Shown: positions 25,451-32,997 of the stretch, one piece after another
Numbering within the stretch: position 1 is the stretch's first letter
How the letters are laid out: every line of letters begins with the position of its first letter
From: Methylacidiphilales bacterium
GTDB lineage: Bacteria; Verrucomicrobiota; Verrucomicrobiia; Methylacidiphilales; UBA1321
DNA: 46,099 nucleotides
Assembly: GCA_026225555.1 (NCBI GenBank)
Contig: JAMFSY010000126.1
Coordinates: 1 to 46,099, forward strand
Direction of reading: 5' to 3'
The notes under the pieces: model-generated
The model's database searches: none
The model's input: the letters and a program-made list of their open reading frames with translations, nothing else
What the model was told of the DNA's origin: nothing
Translations under genes and position numbers: made by a program

Positions 25451-26665
25451 ATGTCGTTTATCGTTCAGAAATATGGTGGCACCTCAGTGGGCACGGCGGA
25501 GCGCATCCGCAACGTGGCCACCCGCGTGGCCGAATCGCACCGCGCCGGGCATCGCCTGGTCGTGGTGGTGTCGGCCATGTCGGGCGTGACCGACGGCCTG
25601 CTCAAGCTGGCGCGCGAAGTGTCGCCCGAACCGAGTGCGCGCGAGATCGACATGCTCCTTTCCACTGGCGAGCAGCAGACCATCGCGCTGACCGCGATGG
25701 CACTTCACTCCCTCGGCATCAAGGCCGTCTCCCTGACCGGCGCGCAGGCAGGCATCATCACCGACCGACTTCACACCAAGGCGAAGATCGCCAACATCAC
25801 GCCCAAGAAAGTTTTTGAATATCTCGATTCTGGTCATGTCGTCATCGTCGCCGGATTCCAGGGCCAGAACGACGACGGGCACATCACCACGCTCGGCCGC
25901 GGCGGCTCCGACCTGACCGCGATTGCGATGGCGGCGGCGTTGAAAGCCGATACGTGCGAGATTTATACCGATGTCGATGGCGTCTATACCGCCGACCCAC
26001 GCCTCGTGCCGACGGCGAAGAAGATCAAGGAAATCTCCTACGATGAGATGCTCGAACTGGCCAGCCTTGGGGCAAAGGTCATGCAGGCGCGCTCGGTCGA
26101 GTTTGCGAAGAAATTCAAAGTGAAGTTTGAGGTCCGCTCGAGCTTCAACCATAATCCCGGAACGGTCATAACAGAGGAACACGCTGCCATGGAAGATGTC
26201 GTCTTACGCGGAGTCAGCCTGGAAAAGAACCAGGCGAAGGTCACCATTATCGGCGTGCCGGACAAGCCCGGCGTTGCGGCGGGGCTCTTCTCCGCGCTGG
26301 CCGAGTCGGGCACGAATGTCGATATGATCGTGCAGAACGTGTCCGCCCAAGGCACGACCGACCTGACCTTCACCATCAACAAGGACGACCTGCCCAGCGC
26401 GCGCAAAGTCATCGAGGCGCAGGCCGCCCAGATCGGCGCGCGCAATCACACCGCGCAGGACGGGATCGCGAAGCTTTCCGTCGTCGGCATCGGCATGCGC
26501 TCGCATACCGGCGTGGCCGCCACGCTTTTCTCGGCGCTCGCGCAGGCGGGGATCAATATCCAGATGATTTCCACCAGCGAGATCAAGATTTCGGTCATCA
26601 TCAACGAGTCCGAAGGCGCCCGCGCGACGCAGGTCGTGCATGACGCGTTCAAGCTGGGGAATTAA
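25451..26665 (+). CDS. lysC: Aspartate kinase
   Basis: A 404-residue enzyme that phosphorylates L-aspartate, the first step towards lysine, threonine, methionine and diaminopimelate. The N-terminal kinase domain opens with VQKYGGTSVG and contains TLGRGGSDLTAIAMA and DVDGVYTADPR. Two ACT domains follow (about residues 265-335 and 345-404), with VTIIGVPDKPGVAAGLFSAL and the second-domain pattern VVGIGMRSHTGVAATLF, giving feedback control by lysine and/or threonine. The start at 25451 matches the family; an ATG at 25373 falls in the repeat and is rejected. The gene is flanked by two identical 114-bp repeats. Confidence 0.95.
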   Translation: MSFIVQKYGGTSVGTAERIRNVATRVAESHRAGHRLVVVVSAMSGVTDGLLKLAREVSPEPSAREIDMLLSTGEQQTIALTAMALHSLGIKAVSLTGAQAGIITDRLHTKAKIANITPKKVFEYLDSGHVVIVAGFQGQNDDGHITTLGRGGSDLTAIAMAAALKADTCEIYTDVDGVYTADPRLVPTAKKIKEISYDEMLELASLGAKVMQARSVEFAKKFKVKFEVRSSFNHNPGTVITEEHAAMEDVVLRGVSLEKNQAKVTIIGVPDKPGVAAGLFSALAESGTNVDMIVQNVSAQGTTDLTFTINKDDLPSARKVIEAQAAQIGARNHTAQDGIAKLSVVGIGMRSHTGVAATLFSALAQAGINIQMISTSEIKISVIINESEGARATQVVHDAFKLGN

Positions 26666-26718
26666 CTTCCCCTCTTCGCCTTCGGGCAATTTCCAGTTAA
26701 ATTATCGCACTAAAATCT

Positions 26719-26832
26719 GTCATCCTGAGCTTGTCGAAGGATCAGCTTCCGTTGACTCCACTCTCGCGGACCAGTCTCTCGCTAAATTCGGGTATATGCC
26801 GGAGGCTGATCCTTCGACAAGCTCAGGATGAC
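26719..26832. repeat. 114-bp palindromic repeat, copy 2 (after lysC)
   Basis: Identical in all 114 bases to the copy at 25264-25377 and in the same orientation, 1,455 bases further on. Here the palindrome extends three bases on each side (TCT/AGA). It lies between the convergent lysC and transglutaminase-like genes, where a 28- to 31-base hairpin would stop transcription both ways. No clear target-site duplication is visible at either copy. Confidence 0.9.
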
Positions 26833-26846
26833 AGAGAAAAAGAGCG

Positions 26847-28937
26847 TCAATTACTCGCCGCCGCTGGAGCGGCATCGCTGGCCTTCACCGAGTAATCAAT
26901 CGCGCGCCATTTGCCGTCCGTGTCCTGCTTGAAGCAGACGGTTTCCTGCGCGTGCGGCTGGGAATCGAAGACCGAATCGAAGTGGACGAGGTAGAGATTG
27001 CCCTCGATCTTCTGCCCGCCGGGCGGCTTATATCCCGTCCCGTGACGCGGGGATGAAGTCAGCGTCCGCGAGGTGCAGCGGCCCAGGGCCGAGCGCATCT
27101 TGCTGATTTTATCGGTCCACTCGCTGGACGTGGTCACGGCTTGAAGCGCCTGGGCGCTGTCGCTCCAGCCCTGGTCGTAGTTGCCGTTGTCGATTTCATC
27201 CAGCCACTTCTTCATCGCATCGACCGCGCCACGCATCGCATCGACCTCTGCCTTCAGCGCGTCGAATTGCTCGCTGACGAGGCTGCCATCGTTGAATGAC
27301 ATGCGGTCCTGTGTGAACTTGACGCCATCCGCCGCCTGGTCGAGCCTCCCCACGCTCATGCAGGAAAAGACGTAGGGCCGAATGATATGGTAGTAGAGAT
27401 TGCTCCCGCCCTGCTCCTTGAAATCGCGCACCGATCGTTCGAATTCAATCTTCGCGCCGTCCCAATCCTGCGCCTTGATCTTGTCCTCGATCGTGCCGGA
27501 GCTGCCCTCGATCCCAAGGTCGAATCCGGTGCTCCGGTTTTCCAGGACAATGTCGCGGTTGACCGAATCGGCATCGGAATCATTCGCCTTTTTCAGGAGG
27601 GCAACGAGCCGCTTTTGCCCCTCCACCTTCATGTCGGGATAGCTCCCGAATTGCGCGAACCATTTCTGGTAGAAGTCCTTTTTATCCTGCAAATCGATCG
27701 TGTCGTTCTTGTCCAGGTAATCGGCCTCGGTTTGCCATGTCTCGGCCAGTTCGGGCATGATCCCGCGCGCATCGTCGAGGATCTGCCGGTAAGCCGGATC
27801 GGATGGATGCAACCGCGCCCAGGTAAGTGCAGTCCAGGCCGGCGGATAATTGGCATTCGTCCCGCCATTCTTCGTGAGGTCTTCCAGTGTGGTGTCCTTG
27901 ACCTCCTGCCACGTCTGCGGATCGAGCGCGTAACCTTTGGGATAGTTCTGGCTCGCGTAGCGGCCGCAATCGAGGTTCCACTTTCCCGAGCTCATCAGGT
28001 ACCCGAACCAGGCATGGCCGCCGTCCGTACCCAGACCGGTGAAGTAGATGGTGGGGATGCCGCGCGCCTTGCCAATCTCAGACGCATAGTAGGCCTGGTC
28101 GACGCAGATGCCTCCATCGGTCTCAATGTCGTGCAGGGTATAAGTCGGCTGTCTCCACTTGAAAACCGCATTGCCCGAGGAGACTCGGGCCGTGTCGTAG
28201 TTGATGGAGAAAAACGCCTTCTCCAGATGATCGTAAGGAACTTTATTTTGCTGGCCGTAGGCAAGTTCCGATAGTTGCACCTCGCTATCGACGAGATATT
28301 TCAGGTTATCCACGCTGAGCTGCGTAAGATCGAGTTCCGTTTTCTTATCCCGGTTGGCCTGAACGTAGAACTGGAAGCGCTTGACGATATCGAGATCGCC
28401 GATGGGCACGGCTGAGGGGCTGACCTGGGAGTGGGGCCAATCTGAGGGAAACGGCTCGTCGAAAACAAGGCTGTAAGCCACGCCCAGCGCGGCGTATTCG
28501 TGAAGATCGGCAGGATTGGCCTGGGCCAGACGCAGCAGGTTTTCCAGCGCGGCCTGCTTCACATCGACCGGCTTGAGTTTTTCCACCAGGAGGTGGGAAA
28601 GCGTGGCATCCTCTCCCAGCGCGATGAACGTCTGCAGGCTGGCGGGATCGTTCAGGACTTTCTGGTCATCAAGCCCGAGTCGCAGCCAGACCAGATGCTC
28701 TGTCCAACCTTGAAAATCGGGACTGGAAAAGACATTGGCGCCATGCCGCTTGTACTCGGCGGCCAGTTGCGCATCCAAGGCATCAGCCGCCTGGGACCAT
28801 GTATCGGGCGTCGGATGCGCCGTCCACCACGCCTTATCGGCGTCCGCATTCCATCCGGGCAAGGCGTCCTGCCCTCGGCAGGCGGCGAAGGAAAAAGTGG
28901 CGGAAATCGCCAGTCCAATCAACCAGCGAGCCGCCAC
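26847..28937 (-). CDS. Exported transglutaminase-like protein
   Basis: A protein of about 696 residues with an N-terminal signal peptide (WLIGLAISATFSFAAC, possibly a lipoprotein because a Cys follows SFAA). The centre resembles the transglutaminase/papain-like fold: Cys278 in GGICVDQAYYASEIGKARG, His308 in GGHAWFGYL and Asp323 in WNLDCGRY form a plausible catalytic triad. Long helical regions lie on both sides. Such proteins may be proteases or cross-linkers in the periplasm; the substrate is unknown. A GTG start at 28937 is preferred because it lies after the stop of a 37-codon ORF; an ATG at 29000 would add a basic leader of 21 residues. It is last in the long minus-strand gene run. Confidence 0.7.
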   Translation of the reverse strand: MAARWLIGLAISATFSFAACRGQDALPGWNADADKAWWTAHPTPDTWSQAADALDAQLAAEYKRHGANVFSSPDFQGWTEHLVWLRLGLDDQKVLNDPASLQTFIALGEDATLSHLLVEKLKPVDVKQAALENLLRLAQANPADLHEYAALGVAYSLVFDEPFPSDWPHSQVSPSAVPIGDLDIVKRFQFYVQANRDKKTELDLTQLSVDNLKYLVDSEVQLSELAYGQQNKVPYDHLEKAFFSINYDTARVSSGNAVFKWRQPTYTLHDIETDGGICVDQAYYASEIGKARGIPTIYFTGLGTDGGHAWFGYLMSSGKWNLDCGRYASQNYPKGYALDPQTWQEVKDTTLEDLTKNGGTNANYPPAWTALTWARLHPSDPAYRQILDDARGIMPELAETWQTEADYLDKNDTIDLQDKKDFYQKWFAQFGSYPDMKVEGQKRLVALLKKANDSDADSVNRDIVLENRSTGFDLGIEGSSGTIEDKIKAQDWDGAKIEFERSVRDFKEQGGSNLYYHIIRPYVFSCMSVGRLDQAADGVKFTQDRMSFNDGSLVSEQFDALKAEVDAMRGAVDAMKKWLDEIDNGNYDQGWSDSAQALQAVTTSSEWTDKISKMRSALGRCTSRTLTSSPRHGTGYKPPGGQKIEGNLYLVHFDSVFDSQPHAQETVCFKQDTDGKWRAIDYSVKASDAAPAAASN

Positions 28938-28944
28938 GTGGAAC

Positions 28945-29058
28945 CTACTTCTTGGCTGCGGCCTTCTTTTCCGTGGCCCTCTTGGCAATGATCCGGTCAT
29001 TTTTTGCCGCGCGCTTAACGCGATTACGCACCTGTTTACGTCCTGGATAGTCTCCCAT
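28945..29058 (-). CDS. Very small basic protein (37 residues)
   Basis: An ORF reading MGDYPGRKQVRN at its start and ending in an Ala/Lys-rich tail (RATEKKAAAKK). About 14 of 37 residues are Lys or Arg and no hydrophobic segment exists, so it probably binds nucleic acid or ribosomes. It sits in the 172-base gap between tldE and the transglutaminase-like gene, 51 bases after tldE, on the same strand. The stop lies 7 bases before the preferred GTG start of the next gene. No strong ribosome-binding site is visible. The call rests on composition, a clean fit between neighbours, and the general occurrence of small basic proteins in Verrucomicrobiota. Confidence 0.5.
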   Translation of the reverse strand: MGDYPGRKQVRNRVKRAAKNDRIIAKRATEKKAAAKK

Positions 29059-29109
29059 AGTCGGAAGATGATGCGGCTTTCCGCCGCCCACGGCAAGGAA
29101 AGTCTCAGA

Positions 29110-30441
29110 TCACACCGCGTCGGAAACGCTGGAGAGCGTGAATTCATCGACCAGGAGAGTCGGGACGCTGATCGGCGTGTCGGTGATTTCCTCGCCATAA
29201 GTCCGCACGGAAGGGCCCATCGCGATGACTTTATTGAGCATCGTGACCGGACTTTCGTTGAAGCGGAAATTGCACACCGGGCGGACGATCTCGCCCGAAT
29301 CGATCAGGAACACGCCGTCGCGCGTCAGTCCGGTGAGGAGGACGGTCTGCGGATCGACCTCCCGGATGTACCAGAAGCGCGTGATGAGCAGGCCGCGCTT
29401 GGTCTGCTTGATCAGGTCGGCCGTCGAAGTGGTTCCACCCGCCATGGTCAGGCAGTTCGGCGAAGGCACGGGCGCCCGGCCCGATTTCTGCGCCCAATAA
29501 CGGCCGCACTGCAAATTCCGGAGCACACCGTTATCAACCCAGACGGTTCGGTTCGCGGGCAGGCCATCATCCGAATAAATCCCGCCGGGCACGACCGGAT
29601 CGTTGGGATCGGATGTGATGGTAACGTTTTTGCCGAAGACATTTTCGCCGAGGCGCGATCCGCCTCCCTTCTTTGTGGCGAAGTTCCGGCCCTCGTCCGC
29701 GGACCGTTGATCGAATTCCTCCATCATCATCCCGACCAGATCGGAAACGGCGGAGGGTTCCAAGATCACGGTATACTTTCCAGGTGGCAGTTTCCTGGGT
29801 TTCTGGGAACGGATCGCCTTGTCGATGGCCACACCGCCCATCGCCAGCGCGTCGAGCTTGCTGAAATCGTAGAGCGTCGTGCCTGCCCAACCGGAGCCGG
29901 TGCCATCCGGCGTGCGTGCCGTGATGGTGTGGAGGACATCCGTGCTTTGGTCGAAAACGAAAAGGCCTTTGCTCGTCGCGAAACTGGAAAAGCCGGTGCC
30001 GATCTGGAGAAAGCCCGAGGCCTGGAGATTTTTCGCTTCAGCCTGCTGGAGGACCGGCTGAATGGCCGCGGCCAACTGGGCCGAGGTGGTGTTTTGCGTC
30101 GTGGCGGAAAAAGCCGTGCCCGTCGGATATTTCTGCGGGCCGATCGGCGGCATGAATTCCGGATTTTCCGGGGCCCGCTGCGCGGTTGCCTCGGAATCCT
30201 CAACCAGCGTGGCCAGCGATTTGTCATCGAAATCGGTCCCGGTGGCCGAGCCCGACTGCTTGCCGAAATGTGATTCCACGCTGATCGACATGCCACCTGG
30301 CGCGCCATTGGTTGTCGCCATGTTTTGCGCGTAGCGGATGTGCCGGTTCTCAAAACCAGAAATCGAGACGATGCAGGAATCGGCCTTCGAAAGCGCCAGG
30401 ATCTTATTCGTGATGGCCTGGGCGTCGGCTTCGTTTAACAT
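29110..30441 (-). CDS. tldE: TldE/PmbA-family protein (protease partner subunit)
   Basis: A 443-residue protein of the TldD/PmbA family lacking the HExxxH zinc motif, as expected of the TldE subunit. Recognisable pieces are GKYTVILEPSAVSDLVGMMMEEF, the C-terminal GGTTSTADLIKQTKRGLLITRFWYIREVDPQTV and FLIDSGEIVRPVCNFRFNESP. TldD and TldE form a dimeric metalloprotease that unfolds and cuts peptides such as modified RiPP precursors or CcdA. The ATG overlaps the tldD stop (TGATG), so the two are made in equal amounts. No signal peptide is present, in contrast to the Tat signal on its TldD. Confidence 0.87.
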   Translation of the reverse strand: MLNEADAQAITNKILALSKADSCIVSISGFENRHIRYAQNMATTNGAPGGMSISVESHFGKQSGSATGTDFDDKSLATLVEDSEATAQRAPENPEFMPPIGPQKYPTGTAFSATTQNTTSAQLAAAIQPVLQQAEAKNLQASGFLQIGTGFSSFATSKGLFVFDQSTDVLHTITARTPDGTGSGWAGTTLYDFSKLDALAMGGVAIDKAIRSQKPRKLPPGKYTVILEPSAVSDLVGMMMEEFDQRSADEGRNFATKKGGGSRLGENVFGKNVTITSDPNDPVVPGGIYSDDGLPANRTVWVDNGVLRNLQCGRYWAQKSGRAPVPSPNCLTMAGGTTSTADLIKQTKRGLLITRFWYIREVDPQTVLLTGLTRDGVFLIDSGEIVRPVCNFRFNESPVTMLNKVIAMGPSVRTYGEEITDTPISVPTLLVDEFTLSSVSDAV

Positions 30442-32033
30442 CACGCCGCCGCCTTTCTGCCGGTATTCAACACGGTGACCTGCCGGAAACGCGCCGGCAC
30501 CGCTCCGTGGGAAACAGGCGCCGTCTGCTCCGGTTGGCCTTTGCCGCAATTCGGCGCGCCGCCGAGGAAGTAGGTGCTTTTGTCGCCGATGCCATCCATT
30601 GAATTCCAGAATTCGACCGTGCTGCCCTGGTAGGCGACGTCGCGCAGCATGCCACCGAGTTTGCCGTTCTTGATCTCGTAGAAAAGCTGGCCGCCGAATT
30701 GAAAATTATGCCGCTGCTGGTCGATGCTCCAACTGCCGTTGCCCATGATATAAATCCCGCGCCTGACACCGGAAATAAGATCGTCGAGCGAGCACGTTTT
30801 GGGATTCGGCTTGAGCGAAACGTTGGGCATGCGCTGGATAGGGAAGGCCCCCCAGCTATCGGCGAAGGCGCAACCGTTGGACATGCTCTTTCCGATCAAT
30901 TGCGCTTGGCCAATCGCCATCTGGTAATTCACAAAAAGACCGTCCTGGATGATCGGAAATTCCGCACCGACGGAGCGCACACCGTCGTCGTCATAGCCGA
31001 CCGTGGAGAGTCCGCCCTCCTGGCTGCGGTCGGCGACGATGTTCATGAGCTTGCTGCCATACTGTAGCTTCCCGAGCTTGTCCGGCGTGCAGAAAGTCGT
31101 GCCCGCGAAATTGGCTTCCCAGCCGAGGGCCCGGTCCAGCTCGGTCGGATGGCCGACTGATTCATGGATGGTGAGCCAGAGATTGGTGGGATCGAGCACG
31201 AGGTCATAGTCGTCGGGCTCGACCGGCTTGGCCGCGAGCTTTTCCCGCGCCTGCTCGGCGGCCTTCGTGGCCTCGCCGATGAAATCGTAGCCGAGGATGT
31301 AATCGTAACCGCTGCCGCGCGGCGCGGCGAAACCGGCCCGGGTGGCGAACTTGCCCGTGCCGGAATCGATCACCGTGACTTCCGTTTCGGGCATCACGCG
31401 GACCCGGACCTGCTCGATCCGGCTGCCGCGGCTCGAGGCAAAAAATTTCTCTTCACGCACGAACGCGAAGGCGGCGGTGGCATAATTAGCCCCGGCCTTC
31501 AGCGCAGCTTCATTGATCGCCAGCAGCTTGTTGATTTTCTCGTCGGCGGGCACGAGAAAGGGATCGGCCTTCATCGGCATATCCCAGCGGTCCTGGTAAA
31601 CGGGAACGTCTTCCAGCACAAATTTGCGCAATTGCAGACCCTGGCTGGCGCGGGCGACCTCGAGGGCGCTCGAAATCGCCTTCGTCACTTCGGCCTCCGT
31701 GGCGAGCGAGCTGCTTGCGTAGCCCCAGGTGCCATTGAGCAGCACGCGGACGGCGAAACCGGCGCTCAGTCCGATGGATGATTCCTCAAGCCGATGTTCT
31801 TTCGCCTCGAGATACTCCGTCTGGTAACGGCAGAGCCGGAAGTCGGCGTAGGACGCGCCACCCGATTTGGCCAGACCGAGCGCGACGTCGGCGAGATGCA
31901 GTTTGCCGGTAAGATCCAGCTTGTCCGCCGCTTCCACCGCGGCCGCATTGCGCATGCCGAGAAAAAGCGTGGAGGGCAACAATGTGGCGCAGGCGCATCC
32001 GCCCATGGAGCGGAGAAAGGAGCGGCGATTCAC
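30441..32033 (-). CDS. tldD: TldD-family metalloprotease with Tat signal
   Basis: A protein of about 530 residues. The catalytic zinc motif is HESVGH (His290, Glu291, His295). The family C-terminus is present (GIYIMGNGSWSIDQQRHNFQFGGQLFYEIKNGKLG). The N-terminus reads VNRRSFLRSMGGCACATLLP, a twin-arginine (Tat) export motif followed by a hydrophobic stretch. A GTG at 32033 is chosen because it gives this motif directly and a GGGAG lies about 13 bases upstream; the frame remains open to 32240 through proline/arginine-rich sequence. E. coli TldD is cytoplasmic, so export of this one would be a notable difference. It is coupled to tldE by overlap. Confidence 0.85.
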   Translation of the reverse strand: MNRRSFLRSMGGCACATLLPSTLFLGMRNAAAVEAADKLDLTGKLHLADVALGLAKSGGASYADFRLCRYQTEYLEAKEHRLEESSIGLSAGFAVRVLLNGTWGYASSSLATEAEVTKAISSALEVARASQGLQLRKFVLEDVPVYQDRWDMPMKADPFLVPADEKINKLLAINEAALKAGANYATAAFAFVREEKFFASSRGSRIEQVRVRVMPETEVTVIDSGTGKFATRAGFAAPRGSGYDYILGYDFIGEATKAAEQAREKLAAKPVEPDDYDLVLDPTNLWLTIHESVGHPTELDRALGWEANFAGTTFCTPDKLGKLQYGSKLMNIVADRSQEGGLSTVGYDDDGVRSVGAEFPIIQDGLFVNYQMAIGQAQLIGKSMSNGCAFADSWGAFPIQRMPNVSLKPNPKTCSLDDLISGVRRGIYIMGNGSWSIDQQRHNFQFGGQLFYEIKNGKLGGMLRDVAYQGSTVEFWNSMDGIGDKSTYFLGGAPNCGKGQPEQTAPVSHGAVPARFRQVTVLNTGRKAAA

Positions 32034-32080
32034 AAAAAAAACTCTGCTCCCGCGTAAAGGAAAGTCAAAGCAACGGGCCG

Positions 32081-32371
32081 TTACAAGTCTGTAGGCTCCT
32101 GCCGGAGCGGAGTCTTCCCGCGCGTCTTCGCTTGCAGGAGATAACGGAGCAGGGCCCACAGTCCCGCGTAACGAAAGTCGGGATCCACGTAATGATGCAG
32201 CACGTAAAAGGCAAAGTAATAGCAGCGGCAGGCCGCCCATAATGCGACCGCAAGCAACAGGACCGACGTCATCTCCGGCGTCCGTAAAAGCAGCAGCACC
32301 GAGGCCGCGATCACAATGACGAGAAACAAGGCCGCCTTGAGTTTGATCCAGCGCGGTTTTTTCAGGTCCAT
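32081..32371 (-). CDS. Small two-helix membrane protein
   Basis: A 96-residue protein I cannot name. Two hydrophobic segments (LKAALFLVIVIAASVLLLL and MTSVLLLAVALWAACRCYYF) are separated by a short charged turn. A C-terminal tail rich in aromatic and basic residues follows (HHYVDPDFRYAGLWALLRYLL). The ATG at 32371 has a good ribosome-binding sequence (GAGGAG, about nine bases upstream) and is preferred over the longer frame from 32437. It follows the two small membrane paralogues by about 20 bases, in the same operon as the radical SAM gene, so a role at the membrane with that enzyme is possible. Confidence 0.65.
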   Translation of the reverse strand: MDLKKPRWIKLKAALFLVIVIAASVLLLLRTPEMTSVLLLAVALWAACRCYYFAFYVLHHYVDPDFRYAGLWALLRYLLQAKTRGKTPLRQEPTDL

Positions 32372-32391
32372 GGATAGATCTCCTCTCGCTC

Positions 32392-32679
32392 TTAGTTGAG
32401 GTGCAAGGGCTGCGCGAAGCAGTAAATAGTCGCGCAAAGAAGAAACAAGCCGACGGCGATCATGTAACCGGCGAAGATACTTTCGCGACCGTCAAAAAAG
32501 ATGCAGAAAAATGCGCCAAGGAAACCGACGAGCAGGAAATAGAAACTCACCCAACATAGAATGGCGGACGCAACGAAAATCAGCGCTCCGATCCCCGCGT
32601 TTTTCCAGAATCGTTTTCGCTTGGAAATGGGAGGCGGAGGCGGAAAAGACGGCTCGGACGGAGGAAGAATTTCACTCAT
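32392..32679 (-). CDS. Small membrane protein, paralogue B
   Basis: A 95-residue protein with a proline-rich cytoplasmic start (MSEILPPSEPSFPPPPP), a basic anchor (KRKRFWKN) and two or three hydrophobic helices ending in GLFLLCATIYCFAQPLHLN. It shares its overall pattern, the MS-ILPP start, a charged DGRESIFAGYMI loop and the IYC-x-PL-N end with the adjacent upstream gene, so the two arose by tandem duplication. Function unknown; both follow the radical SAM gene closely and are probably membrane partners of the system. Confidence 0.68.
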   Translation of the reverse strand: MSEILPPSEPSFPPPPPISKRKRFWKNAGIGALIFVASAILCWVSFYFLLVGFLGAFFCIFFDGRESIFAGYMIAVGLFLLCATIYCFAQPLHLN

Positions 32680-32694
32680 AAATAAGAAATGGAT

Positions 32695-32997
32695 TTAGAT
32701 GTTCAGAGGATGATTCGCACAATAAATGACGACCGATAGGAGGGCCAATCCAACGCAAATAATGAATCCGATGAAAATGCTGCGGTAGTCACGACCGAGG
32801 CACATACACGCCACGACGAAGCCAACGACAAAGGGAAGAGGGCTCACACAAGCGTACGACAAGCCCACGGAGAGCAAGAAGAGCAGAAGGCCCAGACCCG
32901 CTCCCCAAAAGAAATCCAGGCGTCGGGGTTCCCGGTACTTCGGATTTTCCTCCGGCTTTTTCATTTCCGATCTCGGCGGCGGCAAGAAATCGCTCAT
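32695..32997 (-). CDS. Small membrane protein, paralogue A
   Basis: A 100-residue protein: hydrophilic N-terminus with MSDFLPPPRSEMKKP and a basic patch, then hydrophobic helices (FWGAGLGLLLFLLSVGLSYACV, PFVVGFVVACMCLG, FIGFIICVGLALLSVVIYCA). The ATG overlaps the stop of the radical SAM gene (ATGA), showing translational coupling. It is related to paralogue B directly downstream, with the same layout and matching C-terminal pattern (VIYC-NHPLNI versus TIYCFAQPLHLN). No known family comes to mind. The strict coupling suggests it acts together with the radical SAM enzyme. Confidence 0.7.
   Translation of the reverse strand: MSDFLPPPRSEMKKPEENPKYREPRRLDFFWGAGLGLLLFLLSVGLSYACVSPLPFVVGFVVACMCLGRDYRSIFIGFIICVGLALLSVVIYCANHPLNI

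Noticed and set aside
25264..26832. lysC between two identical repeats as a composite transposon
   Set aside because: No transposase gene, no IS-type content in the repeats and no clear target-site duplication; the repeats are in direct, not required, orientation and are better described as small palindromic elements.
29000..29198. ATG starts at 29198 or 29000 for the transglutaminase-like protein
   Set aside because: The region from 29110 overlaps the tldE 3' end, and the 29000 start overlaps the small basic ORF and gives a long basic leader; the GTG at 28937 gives a compact signal peptide. This choice is not certain.
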